Positions 16,243 through 25,151 of a stretch of DNA of 64,000 nucleotides are shown here, in pieces. Position numbers and translations under genes: made by a program. Every line of letters starts with the position of its first letter. Position 1 is the stretch's first letter. The notes under the pieces were generated by a model. It saw only the letters and a list, made by a program, of their open reading frames with translations. It was not told the DNA's origin and did no database searches. Source of the stretch: Lachnospiraceae bacterium (GTDB taxonomy: Bacteria > Bacillota > Clostridia > Lachnospirales > Lachnospiraceae); contig CABJAV010000014.1 of the NCBI GenBank assembly GCA_902363675.1, positions 1 through 64,000 of the forward strand, read 5' to 3'.

Positions 16243-16292
16243 AAAAAAAGTGGAAGGCGCATGAGTTATAGACAGGCGCCTTCCACTTTTTA
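16243..16292. terminator. Bidirectional terminator
   Basis: The perfect 11-bp stem GTGGAAGGCGC/GCGCCTTCCAC (16250-16260/16275-16285) is flanked by A and T runs. It serves the PTS mosaic on + and the Fn3 protein gene on -. Confidence 0.9.
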
Positions 16293-17471
16293 CTTTTTAA
16301 TGGTTATTTTTTTTGTAGCACTCCATGCAGAAATGAGCTCCTTTTGTCCATTCCCATCCATGGTATATGTACGTACACGCACATAATAAGTCTTCTTTTT
16401 TGTCAGCTTTGACAGCGTAATACTTGTCTTAGTGCCGGCATTTTTTGTCTTCACATTTTGCGAAAACTTTTTGCTTGTTGAGTATTGAACCTCATATCCC
16501 TTTGCATTGGCTACTTTTTTATAAGAAACTTTTGCTTTCTTCCCTTTCACATTGGTAAGTTTGGAAATAGATGTCTTTTTCAGGGTCGTAATTTTCATGT
16601 TTACGATACCAAAGTTTGCTTGTGTATTTTCCCTTAATACATCGCCGTATTTATTGATGAGATAATGCTCGTCACCGGATACTTTCAGGTAATAGGTTCC
16701 GCCGGCAAGGGATAAAGAACCGGAATTGGAAGTCTCATAGTAACGGTTTGGAATGTTCCAGTCTTTGATCACTTTATAGTTTGCATCATATAAGGTCACA
16801 GCGGATTCCACACATGGCATTTTGTCGGTACTTAATGGATTGGCAAGAGAAGTCTGGATACTTGCCGTTGTCTTGGATGGTACTTTGAAAGTGACCCACA
16901 GGCTGCGGGTGCCATTCGATAAAAGGCTTGTCTGCAGCGTATCTGTGGCTATTTTTTGCGCACTGTCCAAAGATGCGTTTTTGGATACGGTGACATCCAA
17001 AGGCTGGGCACCAACGGAGAGTGTGAAGGTACCGGAACTTTTATCATTCAGAAGTGCTCCCGGGTTTTTGCCGAATTTTATGTAATAAGTTCCTGCTTCA
17101 AGACAAAGGTATTTGTCAGTTCTTTTATTGGCATCTACTTTACTGGAACTGTCGCCTGCGACCGGTCTGGTACAGTCTTCATCTGAGTAGACCGCAAAAA
17201 TATCGATGTTTCCTCCATTCAGATAAGTAGATTTCACGGTTGAAAAGGCAGAAACATAGACATAGGATGGCAGAGTGATGGAAAAAGATACAACATTTGT
17301 ATATTCCCCGGTAGGTACCGCGTAGGAAGAGGAAGCCGGTACACTCGAGACATCGACAATGCTTGTGATGGTCGTTGTATTTATCGGAGTGACTGCCGCA
17401 GATATATTCTGCGGGAGCAGAAGCGAGAGAGCAAGTGCTGTGCTTACTAAAATTTTTTTCATATTTTTCAT
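16290..17471 (-). CDS. Secreted protein with PPC-like domains and a fibronectin type III domain
   Basis: A 393-residue exported protein. Residues 1-25 are a signal peptide (basic KNMKK, a hydrophobic LALSLLLP core, cleavage after ISA). Two beta-sandwich blocks follow, each ending in a GTYYIKFG or GTYYLKVSG pattern typical of PPC-like domains. The last 95 residues are a fibronectin type III domain (KVANAKGYEVQYSTSKKF, KKTYYVRVRTYT, SAWSATKKITIKK), a form common in Lachnospiraceae cell-surface proteins. There is no sorting signal or membrane anchor. AAAGGGG precedes ATG 17471; a start three codons later is possible. Probably binds wall or host polymer; no catalytic site was seen. Confidence 0.85.
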   Translation of the reverse strand: MKNMKKILVSTALALSLLLPQNISAAVTPINTTTITSIVDVSSVPASSSYAVPTGEYTNVVSFSITLPSYVYVSAFSTVKSTYLNGGNIDIFAVYSDEDCTRPVAGDSSSKVDANKRTDKYLCLEAGTYYIKFGKNPGALLNDKSSGTFTLSVGAQPLDVTVSKNASLDSAQKIATDTLQTSLLSNGTRSLWVTFKVPSKTTASIQTSLANPLSTDKMPCVESAVTLYDANYKVIKDWNIPNRYYETSNSGSLSLAGGTYYLKVSGDEHYLINKYGDVLRENTQANFGIVNMKITTLKKTSISKLTNVKGKKAKVSYKKVANAKGYEVQYSTSKKFSQNVKTKNAGTKTSITLSKLTKKKTYYVRVRTYTMDGNGQKELISAWSATKKITIKK

Positions 17472-17500
17472 AAGAATGAATCCCCTTTCGTTAGGAATCT

Positions 17501-17540
17501 GTCAAAAGAGACACATGCTTTCGCATGTGCCTCAGAATGC
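17501..17540 (-). terminator. Terminator of glmS
   Basis: On the minus strand, the stem GAGGCACATGC-gaaa-GCATGTGTCTC is followed by TTTTG. It ends the glmS transcript 30 bases before the Fn3 protein gene. Confidence 0.85.
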
Positions 17541-17560
17541 TTTTATTTTACGATTACATT

Positions 17561-19375
17561 TTATTCTACGGTTACAGATTTTGCAAGGTTTCTTGGTTGA
17601 TCTGCGTTGAGTCCCTTACCGGTTGATGTAAAGTAAGCAATCATCTGAAGAATGACAACTGCTTCAAATACAGCGAACTGTTCCGGAACTTTTGGAAGAG
17701 AGATATGTGTATCGCAGATAGTCGCATCTGTGATTTTCTCATCCATGCTAAGCAGGATAACGTAAGCACCTCTTGCTTTTACTTCGCGGATATTGGAAAT
17801 AACTTTGTTATATACATGGCTTTGTGTTGCAAGTGCGATGACTGGGACACCTTCGCTGATGAGTGCGATCGTTCCATGTTTTAACTCGCCGGCAGCATAA
17901 GCCTCTGCATGAATATAAGAAATTTCCTTTAACTTTAATGCACCTTCCATAGAAAGAGTGTAGTCGCTTCCACGGCCGATAAAGAACGTATGGGAAGCGT
18001 TGAGCATACGCTTTGTCAACTGTTCTACCTTATCAGAAAGTTTTAATACTTCTGCGATGTTGTCGCTGACATTTTCCAGATTACGGATAAATGTGCGGGC
18101 ATCTGCCTCACTCATTGCATTCTGAACCAGCGCAAGTTTGCAGGTCAGAAGATAGAATGCAGCTGCCTGAACGGTGTATGCTTTGGTACTTGCAACGGCA
18201 ATTTCAGGACCGGCATGTGTATATAATACGTAGTTACTTTCTCTTGCGATGGAAGAACCTTTCACATTTACAATAGAAAGTGTCTTGTTTGTTTTTGTCT
18301 TTGCAAGACGCAGAGCTTCTAACGTATCGATGGTCTCTCCGGACTGGGAGACAACGATGACAACACTCTTATCAGTGATGACCGGACGCTCATAACGGAA
18401 CTCGGATGCGATTGCAACGGTAACCGGGATGCCAAGGATATCCTGCATCAGTGTTTTGCCGACCATTCCGGCATACATAGCAGTACCACAGGCAACGATG
18501 GTAATATCATTGCAGTCTGCAAAGAAAGAATCCGGAATACCATCTTCTTCAAAACTTGGTAAGCCATCTTTGATACGTGGCATGATGGTACGGTTGATTG
18601 CTGCTGGCTGCTCATTGATTTCCTTGAGCATGAAAGTAGGGTAGCCTTCTTTCTGTGCGGCAGTCATATCCCAGTCAACCTCTAAAAATTCCGGTTCAAT
18701 CGTATTTCCGTTGAGATCCTGTAAATCAATCTTGTTGGCTTCCAGTGTCAGGATTGCATACTCCGGAACGATAAAATAGCGTTTGCTGTACTCAATAAAT
18801 GCGGTCAGATCGGATGCAATAAAGGAACCTTCTTTGCTGGTTGCAGCAACCATTGGGCTGACATTGCGGACTGCATAGATAACACCCGGACGATTTTCGA
18901 ACATAATACAGAATGCGAAAGAACCTTTCAGAAGAGGAATTACTTCCTTGATCGCTTCAATAGGATTCTCTCCATCGTAGAATTTGTCAAAAAGCGCAGC
19001 AGCAACTTCGGTGTCCGTCTCGGAAATCAGACGATCCTCCAGATCGTATGTTGTTGCAAGTTCGTGATAATTCTCAATGATTCCGTTGTGGATCAAAGCA
19101 ACATTTCCGGATTTGTGAGGATGTGCATTGGCATTGGTTACGCCACCATGCGTTGCCCAACGGGTATGACCGATACCGCAGGTCGCATCGTTATCATCAC
19201 AGATCGCACGTAAATCTTTTACTTTTCCGGCTGTCTTTCGAATCGAAATTTTTCCGTTCTCCTTAAAGTAAGCGATTCCGGCACTGTCGTAGCCACGGTA
19301 CTCTAATTTCTCCAATCCTGTCAGTAAAATGTCCTGTGCCTTTATATTACCAGTAAAACCTATAATTCCACACAT
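17561..19375 (-). CDS. glmS: Glutamine--fructose-6-phosphate aminotransferase (isomerizing)
   Basis: Makes glucosamine-6-phosphate, the entry to cell-wall amino sugars. The 604-residue protein has an N-terminal class II glutaminase with the nucleophile Cys2 (MCGIIGFTGN) and the motifs HTRWATHGGVTNANAHPH and ISETDTEV. Two SIS domains follow (CGTAMYAGMVGK, VVSQSGETIDTLEAL, GRGSDYTLSMEGALKLKEIS), and it ends LAKSVTVE as in the family. The start follows GGAGGTTCACT. A glmS ribozyme in the leader controls it through its product. Confidence 0.98.
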   Translation of the reverse strand: MCGIIGFTGNIKAQDILLTGLEKLEYRGYDSAGIAYFKENGKISIRKTAGKVKDLRAICDDNDATCGIGHTRWATHGGVTNANAHPHKSGNVALIHNGIIENYHELATTYDLEDRLISETDTEVAAALFDKFYDGENPIEAIKEVIPLLKGSFAFCIMFENRPGVIYAVRNVSPMVAATSKEGSFIASDLTAFIEYSKRYFIVPEYAILTLEANKIDLQDLNGNTIEPEFLEVDWDMTAAQKEGYPTFMLKEINEQPAAINRTIMPRIKDGLPSFEEDGIPDSFFADCNDITIVACGTAMYAGMVGKTLMQDILGIPVTVAIASEFRYERPVITDKSVVIVVSQSGETIDTLEALRLAKTKTNKTLSIVNVKGSSIARESNYVLYTHAGPEIAVASTKAYTVQAAAFYLLTCKLALVQNAMSEADARTFIRNLENVSDNIAEVLKLSDKVEQLTKRMLNASHTFFIGRGSDYTLSMEGALKLKEISYIHAEAYAAGELKHGTIALISEGVPVIALATQSHVYNKVISNIREVKARGAYVILLSMDEKITDATICDTHISLPKVPEQFAVFEAVVILQMIAYFTSTGKGLNADQPRNLAKSVTVE

Positions 19376-19399
19376 AGTGAACCTCCATTATTCAATTCA

Positions 19400-19556
19400 T
19401 TATTCATTTACGGATTATAACCTTTTGTTTTGACGTCTCCATCATATTTGTAGTTATATTACGCAGTCCGTATCTACGACCAGGCATCCGCTGAATTTTC
19501 GACGACCTGATACCTCGTGAACCAACAGGCTTCCCCTGCTGATGCGTAGCGCTAAA
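19400..19556 (-). ncRNA. glmS ribozyme (glucosamine-6-phosphate riboswitch)
   Basis: Read on the minus strand, the leader matches the glmS ribozyme core: the AGCGC cleavage-site motif, then CACGAGG, then GTCGAAAATTCAGCGGATGCC, nearly as in Bacillus subtilis. By analogy, self-cleavage falls between 19553 and 19552. The product glucosamine-6-phosphate acts as cofactor, so the message is cut and degraded when it accumulates. The 3' limit is estimated. No competing gene with a good start was accepted in this gap between glmS and 19790. Confidence 0.93.
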
Positions 19557-19728
19557 GTTTTTAACTTTTCGAAATCCGAAACCTCCTGCATTTTCAGACG
19601 CCTCTATTCTAACATATAATTGTGACTTTTGTATTGATAATTCATGAAATTTGGCAGTTGAAAAAGTGACAAAATTTAAAAGCAAAAGAAAGCATTATTC
19701 GTCATTAAGTAGAGAAAAAGCCAAAATA

Positions 19729-19757
19729 TTGCCAAAATTTGTGAAAGGGACTATAAT
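19729..19757 (+). promoter_or_regulatory. Promoter of the acyltransferase gene
   Basis: TTGCCA (19729-19734), a 17-base spacer and TATAAT (19752-19757), about 33 bases before the ATG. Confidence 0.75.
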
Positions 19758-19789
19758 ACGAAAAGTTGTTTCAGGGTAGGAGTAAGAGC

Positions 19790-20809
19790 ATGACAAAAGA
19801 GAGAGATTATTTTTTTGACAATTTAAAAGCAGTATTAATATTTCTGGTAGTATTGGGACATTTCCTGCTGCCGATTCACGGAGACAATCCGCTTGTTGTG
19901 GTAAAACGTCTGATTTATATATTTCATATGCCACTCTTTGTATTTGTTTCCGGTTATTTTGCAAAAAAGATATATAAGAATGGACAGTATAATTTTAAAA
20001 AGATACTGTATTTGATTAAAGCATATGTTTTGTTCGTCATAGCCATTCAGATTGTATATGCAATCTGCGGATTTGAAGATTTCGTGGAGATTAATTTCTT
20101 TTCCCAGAGTGGAGCACCATGGTATTTGTTCGCCATGATCGTATGGTATCTTACAATACCTTTGATTCGCAGATGCAGGCCGCTTCCGGTCATTATTGTG
20201 AATATCGGATTGGCTCTGGTAGCAGGCTATTTTAAAAATGTTGGTGATTTCCTGTGCCTGTCACGTATATTGGTGTTTGGTCCGTTTTTCTATATTGGAT
20301 ATTATATGGAACAGCCTGTGTTGGAAAAGGCATTGCGCCCATCGTATCGGAGACTTGTCGTGCCGGCAGCAGCATCCATTTGTGCTGTGGTACTGTTGTT
20401 CGGTGGAAAAATGAAAGATGAACTTGGAATGGTGTATGAAAATATACCCTATCATGAACTGGATCATATGATGGAAGGACCGTTCGTACGATTCTCATTG
20501 ATGGGGGCAGCATTTCTGATTTCGTGGGCAATCATGTTCTTTGTACCAAGAGAAAAAACAAAATTGTCCTTTATTGGACAGAATACAATGCCAATATACA
20601 TGTTGCATCGTATCTTAAGAGATGTCCTCATGTTTGCTGGAATCTATGATTATCTCGGTGAATGGGGTTGGTTTACACTGTTTGTATTAATCTGTCTGAG
20701 CATCAGCGTGATTTATATACTGGTCAATCCAAAAGTCGTAGAAAATGTAAACAATATCTTAGCCTTACATAAATTCAAAGGAATGTCAAAGAAACAACTT
20801 CGCACCTGA
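19790..20809 (+). CDS. Membrane acyltransferase family 3 protein
   Basis: A 339-residue integral membrane protein with about ten hydrophobic segments. The opening FFDNLKAVLIFLVVLGHFLLP carries the conserved Arg/Lys-His region of the acyltransferase 3 (OafA/NodX/WecH) family; the His in LGHF is the usual active-site residue. FHMPLFVFVSGYF and SGAPWYLFAMIVWYL are further family marks. It transfers acyl groups, usually acetyl, to sugars of the envelope or to exported polymers. The acceptor cannot be told. GTAGGAG precedes ATG 19790. It stands alone between divergent glmS and convergent argG. Confidence 0.9.
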   Translation: MTKERDYFFDNLKAVLIFLVVLGHFLLPIHGDNPLVVVKRLIYIFHMPLFVFVSGYFAKKIYKNGQYNFKKILYLIKAYVLFVIAIQIVYAICGFEDFVEINFFSQSGAPWYLFAMIVWYLTIPLIRRCRPLPVIIVNIGLALVAGYFKNVGDFLCLSRILVFGPFFYIGYYMEQPVLEKALRPSYRRLVVPAAASICAVVLLFGGKMKDELGMVYENIPYHELDHMMEGPFVRFSLMGAAFLISWAIMFFVPREKTKLSFIGQNTMPIYMLHRILRDVLMFAGIYDYLGEWGWFTLFVLICLSISVIYILVNPKVVENVNNILALHKFKGMSKKQLRT

Positions 20810-20849
20810 AAACTTAATAAAATTTCCAAGGAATACGTTTTAAAAAAGT

Positions 20850-20905
20850 CAGAAAGAGGGCAGAATACATCTTTTTGTAAAAGAAAGTATTCTGCCCTCT
20901 TTCGT
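20850..20905. terminator. Bidirectional terminator between acyltransferase and argG
   Basis: A perfect 17-bp stem GAAAGAGGGCAGAATAC/GTATTCTGCCCTCTTTC (20852-20868/20887-20903) around an 18-base loop, between convergent genes. Confidence 0.85.
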
Positions 20906-20926
20906 CCTTTAATCAATAAAAGCGAA

Positions 20927-22156
20927 TTACTTATCTAATCCATTATTTTTGATGTTCTGTTTCATCATTGCACGAACTTTCAGTGGAAGTCCAAATAATG
21001 TAATGAAACCATCTGCATCATGGTGGTCATACTGATCGCCAGTTGTGAAACTTGCGAGTGACTCACTGTAAAGAGAATATGGAGAAGTTGTACCGGCTTT
21101 GATGATGTTACCTTTGTAAAGTTTGAATTTTACTTCACCGGTTACATATTCCTGCGTAGAAGTAACAAATGCCTGGATAGCCTCACGAAGTGGTGTAAAC
21201 CATTTTCCTTCATATACAACATTTGCCAGACGGTTGCCCATCTCTTTCTTTGCAGATAATGTATCACGGTCGAGAACAAGTTCCTCAAGCTGATCATGTG
21301 CCTCCATAAGGATTGTTCCACCAGGAGTCTCATAGACACCACGGGACTTCATACCAACTACACGGTTCTCAACGATATCGATGATACCGACACCATGCTT
21401 TCCGCCGAGACGGTTCAGTTCACGGATGATATCGGAAACTTTCATTTTCTTTCCGTTTACAGAGGTAGGAACACCTTTCTCAAAAGTCATAGTTACATAT
21501 TCGCCTTCATCCGGAGCTTTCTCAGGAGAAACACCGAGAACAAGAAGGTGATCATAGTTTGGCTCGTTAGCAGGGCTTTCCAGCTCCAGACCTTCGTGGC
21601 TGATGTGCCATAAGTTACGGTCACGGCTGTAACTTTGATCGGTTCCGAATGGAAGATCGATGCCATGTGCCTTGCAGTACTCAATCTCTGCTTCACGGGA
21701 ATCCATCTGCCACTTGTCATCACGCCATGGAGCGATGATCTTGATATCTGGAGCAAGTGCCTTGATACCAAGCTCGAAACGAATCTGGTCATTTCCTTTA
21801 CCGGTAGCACCGTGGCAGATTGCAACAGCGTTTTCTTTTCTGGCAATTTCAACTAACTTCTTTGCAATGCCAGGACGTGCCATAGCAGTTCCTAATAAAT
21901 ATTTGTGTTCATATACAGCACCAGCCTGTACACAAGGGATGATATAGTCATCACAGAATTCATCGGTGATGTCTTCGATGTATAATTTGGTAGCGCCGGA
22001 TAATTTGGCTCTCTCTTCAAGTCCGTCTAATTCTTCACCCTGGCCGCAATTGATACAGCAGCAGACAACGTCGTAATCATAAGTCTCCTTTAACCAAGGG
22101 ATAATAGCGGTAGTATCAAGACCACCTGAATAAGCTAATACAACTTTTTCCTTCAT
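20927..22156 (-). CDS. argG: Argininosuccinate synthase
   Basis: Joins citrulline and aspartate with ATP, the penultimate step of arginine synthesis. The 409-residue protein opens with the PP-loop KVVLAYSGGLDTTAIIPWL, and has CHGATGKGNDQIRFE and WHISHEGLELESPANEP as expected. The start follows AGAGGATATGAACTT. It is transcribed away from argC-GNAT-argB-argD from its own promoter beside ArgR-like boxes. argH and argF are not in the window. Confidence 0.97.
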   Translation of the reverse strand: MKEKVVLAYSGGLDTTAIIPWLKETYDYDVVCCCINCGQGEELDGLEERAKLSGATKLYIEDITDEFCDDYIIPCVQAGAVYEHKYLLGTAMARPGIAKKLVEIARKENAVAICHGATGKGNDQIRFELGIKALAPDIKIIAPWRDDKWQMDSREAEIEYCKAHGIDLPFGTDQSYSRDRNLWHISHEGLELESPANEPNYDHLLVLGVSPEKAPDEGEYVTMTFEKGVPTSVNGKKMKVSDIIRELNRLGGKHGVGIIDIVENRVVGMKSRGVYETPGGTILMEAHDQLEELVLDRDTLSAKKEMGNRLANVVYEGKWFTPLREAIQAFVTSTQEYVTGEVKFKLYKGNIIKAGTTSPYSLYSESLASFTTGDQYDHHDADGFITLFGLPLKVRAMMKQNIKNNGLDK

Positions 22157-22203
22157 AAGTTCATATCCTCTCTTTATGTTCTTGTGTTTTTTAAACTATT
22201 CAT

Positions 22204-22317
22204 ACTATACAACATTCCAAAACGATAAGCAAGTGAAAAAATATACATAAATGTGTATAAATATTCATAAATTTGTGAATATTTGCTATTTACGGATGAG
22301 AAAAGAAGTACTATTAT
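22204..22317. promoter_or_regulatory. Divergent argG/argC promoters with ArgR-like boxes
   Basis: The argG promoter on - is TTGCTT (22227-22232), 17 bases, TATAGT (22204-22209). The argC promoter on + is TTTACG (22289-22294), 17 bases, TATTAT (22312-22317). Between them two AT-rich boxes resemble ArgR sites: TGTATAAATATTCATA (22254-22269) and TTGTGAATATTTGC (22273-22286). Arginine-dependent repression of both directions is the likely reading. Confidence 0.7.
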
Positions 22318-22371
22318 ATATGAAGCGAAAAGAATTGCCGGTTTTGTATAGGAACGCAGCAGTTCGTATAT

Positions 22372-22589
22372 TATGATTAAAGGGTCAAAAGGTATCATCG
22401 ATGCATGCTTGCATGCAATTCGATGTATACCTTAGTGACCCGCACTACACCGAGAAAGTAGCAATTTACTGCTGAAACGCAGAAAATTAGCGGATTTCGA
22501 GGTGGAGTCAGATTACGGGAATGCGTAGCATGTAGTAATCTGATTAATCATAAATGAGGGGCAAAATACCTTTTGACCCTCATATCATA
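22372..22589. repeat. 218-bp structured repeat element in the argC leader (contains 42-bp repeat, copy 2)
   Basis: The ends form imperfect inverted repeats of 24 bases (22372-22395 and 22566-22589, 21 matches). The right end is the 42-bp unit 22548-22589, identical to 5784-5825. Inside, GGGTCA-AAAGGTAT...ATACCTT-AGTGACCC (22382-22440) makes a long hairpin centred on GCATGCTTGCATGC, and CAGATTAC/GTAATCTG makes a second. There is no coding capacity. It lies within the transcribed leader of argC, 26 bases before the ATG, and leaves little other sequence in the 458-base gap between argG and argC. Confidence 0.75.
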
Positions 22590-22615
22590 TTATATAGAAG
22601 AAAAGGAAGAAACAC

Positions 22616-23674
22616 ATGATTAAAGTAGGTATTATCGGAGCTACCGGTTATGCAGGCGCTGAGCTGGTACGCATTTTAATGAATCATAAAGAAGCGGAGA
22701 TTAAGTGGTTTGGATCACGAAGCTACATCGATCAGAATTATGCAGATGTATATCAGAATTTTTTTGAAATCGTAGATGCAAAGTGTCTGGATGACAATAT
22801 GGATGAACTTGCTTCCCAGGTTGATGTGATTTTTACTGCAACACCACAGGGATTTTTAGCAGGTGTACTGAGCGAGGAAATCTTAAGTAAAGTAAAGATT
22901 GTAGATCTGAGTGCCGATTTCCGAATCAAAGATGTTGCTACTTATGAGAAATGGTACAAGATCGAACACAAGAGTCCGCAGTTTATTGAAGAAGCCGTAT
23001 ACGGATTATGCGAGATCAACAGAGACAAGGTGACAAAAGATACAAGACTGATTGCTAATCCGGGTTGTTACACTACCTGTTCTATTCTGACTGCCTATCC
23101 ATTGGTAAAGGAAGGAATCATTGATCCGGATACCTTGATCATTGATGCAAAGTCCGGAACTTCCGGAGCCGGAAGAGGAGCAAAGACACCGAATCTTTTC
23201 TGTGAAGTAAATGAAAGTATGAAAGCTTATGGTGTGACAACACACAGACATACACCGGAGATCGAGGAACAGTTAGGATATGCAGCAGGCAAAGAAATCG
23301 TGATTAATTTTACCCCGCATCTTGTACCGATGAACCGTGGTATTCTTGCAACAGAGTACGCAACATTGAATAAGAAAGCAGACGGAACTTATCCGACATA
23401 TGAAGAGATTAAGGCAGTATATGATAAATATTATGCAAAGGAACGTTTTGTCCGTGTGCTGAAAAAAGGCGTATGCCCGGAAACAAAGTGGGTTGAGGGA
23501 AGCAATTATGTAGATGTCAATTTTGTAATTGATGAGCGTACCGGAAGAATTGTTATGATGGGTGCTTTGGATAACCTTGTAAAAGGCGCAGCAGGACAGG
23601 CAGTACAGAATATGAATTTACTCTTTGGGCTTGATGAAGCAGAAGGCCTGAAGATGGTTCCGATGTTTCCTTAA
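22616..23674 (+). CDS. argC: N-acetyl-gamma-glutamyl-phosphate reductase
   Basis: Reduces N-acetylglutamyl phosphate with NADPH in ornithine/arginine synthesis. The 352-residue protein has the dinucleotide motif VGIIGATGYAGAEL at the start and the catalytic Cys in NPGCYTTCSI (about 149). SGTSGAGRGAK and TPHLVPMNRGILAT are further marks. AAAAGGAAG precedes ATG 22616. First gene of the argC-GNAT-argB-argD operon. Confidence 0.97.
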   Translation: MIKVGIIGATGYAGAELVRILMNHKEAEIKWFGSRSYIDQNYADVYQNFFEIVDAKCLDDNMDELASQVDVIFTATPQGFLAGVLSEEILSKVKIVDLSADFRIKDVATYEKWYKIEHKSPQFIEEAVYGLCEINRDKVTKDTRLIANPGCYTTCSILTAYPLVKEGIIDPDTLIIDAKSGTSGAGRGAKTPNLFCEVNESMKAYGVTTHRHTPEIEEQLGYAAGKEIVINFTPHLVPMNRGILATEYATLNKKADGTYPTYEEIKAVYDKYYAKERFVRVLKKGVCPETKWVEGSNYVDVNFVIDERTGRIVMMGALDNLVKGAAGQAVQNMNLLFGLDEAEGLKMVPMFP

Positions 23675-23707
23675 GTAATTGAAATGTTCCATATAATGAG
23701 GTGAACA

Positions 23708-24169
23708 ATGAGTGATTTAGAGTATAAAATTCGGCCGATGACACTAGACGACTATGACGAGGTATATGCGCTGTGGATGCAGATTCACGGTTTCGGAATC
23801 CGTTCCATTGATGATTCAAAAGAAGGTGTGGAACGCTTTTTAAAGAGAAATCCTACGACCAGTATGGTTGCAGTGTCAGAGGGTAAAATTGTCGGAGCAA
23901 TTCTGTGTGGACATGATGGACGAAGAGGCTGTCTGTATCATGTCTGCGTACATGAAAATTATAGAAAACATGGCATCGGCAAGAGTATGGCGGTTGCATG
24001 CATGCGGGCACTGCAGGAAGAAAAAATTAACAAAGTCTGTCTGATCGCCTTCAAAAGCAATGAACTTGGAAACCATTTCTGGAAGGAAGCCGGATGGGAT
24101 TTCCGTGAGGACTTAAATTATTATGATTTTACGTTGAACGAGGCAAATATTACAAGGTTCAATCAGTAA
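23708..24169 (+). CDS. GNAT-family N-acetyltransferase in the arginine operon
   Basis: A 153-residue single-domain GNAT. The acetyl-CoA loop is at [14 protein letters not shown] (the R/Q-x-x-G-x-G/A pattern) and the C-terminal half has [19 protein letters not shown], a common GNAT ending. It lies 33 bases after argC and one base before the first possible argB codon, in the slot where argJ often lies. One possibility is N-acetylglutamate synthesis, since small GNATs do this in some bacteria. This is position-based inference. It could also acetylate an unrelated amine. Confidence 0.85.
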   Translation: MSDLEYKIRPMTLDDYDEVYALWMQIHGFGIRSIDDSKEGVERFLKRNPTTSMVAVSEGKIVGAILCGHDGRRGCLYHVCVHENYRKHGIGKSMAVACMRALQEEKINKVCLIAFKSNELGNHFWKEAGWDFREDLNYYDFTLNEANITRFNQ

Positions 24170-24200
24170 GATGGATACAACAGGAAAAGCGAGGAGAATT

Positions 24201-25106
24201 ATGAACGAGCAGAATATGGACGCAGTAATGGAAAAAGCACAGGTACTGATTGAGGCTTTGCCATACATTCAGCGTTTTAACAGAAAAATTATTGTAGTAA
24301 AATATGGCGGATCTGCCATGGTTGACGAAGAATTAAAAGAACATGTAATCCAGGATGTTACATTGCTCAAGCTGGTTGGCTTTAAACCAATCATCGTGCA
24401 TGGCGGTGGCAAGGAAATCAGCAAATGGGTTGCAAAGGCAGGCATGGAGCCGGAGTTTATCAATGGACTTCGTAAAACCGATGAGCCGACAATGGAAATC
24501 GCTGAGATGGTACTGAACCGTGTCAACAAGTCACTTGTAAAAATGGTACAGGAACTTGGTGTACGTTCTGTCGGTATCAGTGGAAAGGATGGCGGTCTCC
24601 TTAAGGTTGAAAAGAAATTATCCAATGGTCAGGATATCGGATTTGTAGGCGAAGTAAAAGAAGTAAATCCCAAGATTCTTTATGATCTGTTAGAAAATGA
24701 TTATCTTCCAATTATATGTCCAATTGGTATGGATGACAACTATGATACATACAATATCAATGCGGATGATGCAGCGTGTGCGATTGCTCGTGCCGTATCT
24801 GCGGAAAAGCTCGCTTTTCTTACGGATATCGAAGGTGTATACAAAGATCCGGAAGATAAGTCTACACTGATTTCCGAACTGACAGTTTCTGAGGCAAGAA
24901 AGCTGATTACAGATGGTTTTATCGGTGGCGGAATGCTTCCTAAGTTAAACAACTGCATTGATGCAATCGAAAATGGCGTATCCCGCGTACATATTCTGGA
25001 CGGAAGAATCGCACATTGTCTGCTTCTTGAAATCTTTACCAATAAGGGAATCGGTACAGCAATTCTCGGAGATGGAGAGGGCCGTTTTTACAACGAACAG
25101 GCATAG
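24201..25106 (+). CDS. argB: Acetylglutamate kinase
   Basis: Phosphorylates N-acetylglutamate, the step usually inhibited by arginine. The 301-residue protein shows [15 protein letters not shown] near the start, the substrate loop [13 protein letters not shown], and the amino-acid-kinase tail EGVYKDPED and [12 protein letters not shown] 24201 follows GCGAGGAGAATT and is preferred to the ATG at 24171, which has no ribosome site. The length of about 300 and the N-terminal helix before the KYGG strand fit the arginine-sensitive hexameric form. Confidence 0.97.
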   Translation: MNEQNMDAVMEKAQVLIEALPYIQRFNRKIIVVKYGGSAMVDEELKEHVIQDVTLLKLVGFKPIIVHGGGKEISKWVAKAGMEPEFINGLRKTDEPTMEIAEMVLNRVNKSLVKMVQELGVRSVGISGKDGGLLKVEKKLSNGQDIGFVGEVKEVNPKILYDLLENDYLPIICPIGMDDNYDTYNINADDAACAIARAVSAEKLAFLTDIEGVYKDPEDKSTLISELTVSEARKLITDGFIGGGMLPKLNNCIDAIENGVSRVHILDGRIAHCLLLEIFTNKGIGTAILGDGEGRFYNEQA

Positions 25107-25151
25107 TAAGCAGCAACGGAGATAGTGTCAAGATTGAAAGAGGATAAAAAA

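Noticed and set aside
19404..19685. 93-codon frame on the minus strand upstream of glmS
   Set aside because: It runs through the conserved glmS ribozyme; the RNA explains the sequence.
22318..22615. T-box or arginine riboswitch before argC
   Set aside because: No T-box sequence or antiterminator core was found; the structure is explained by a repeat element with inverted ends.
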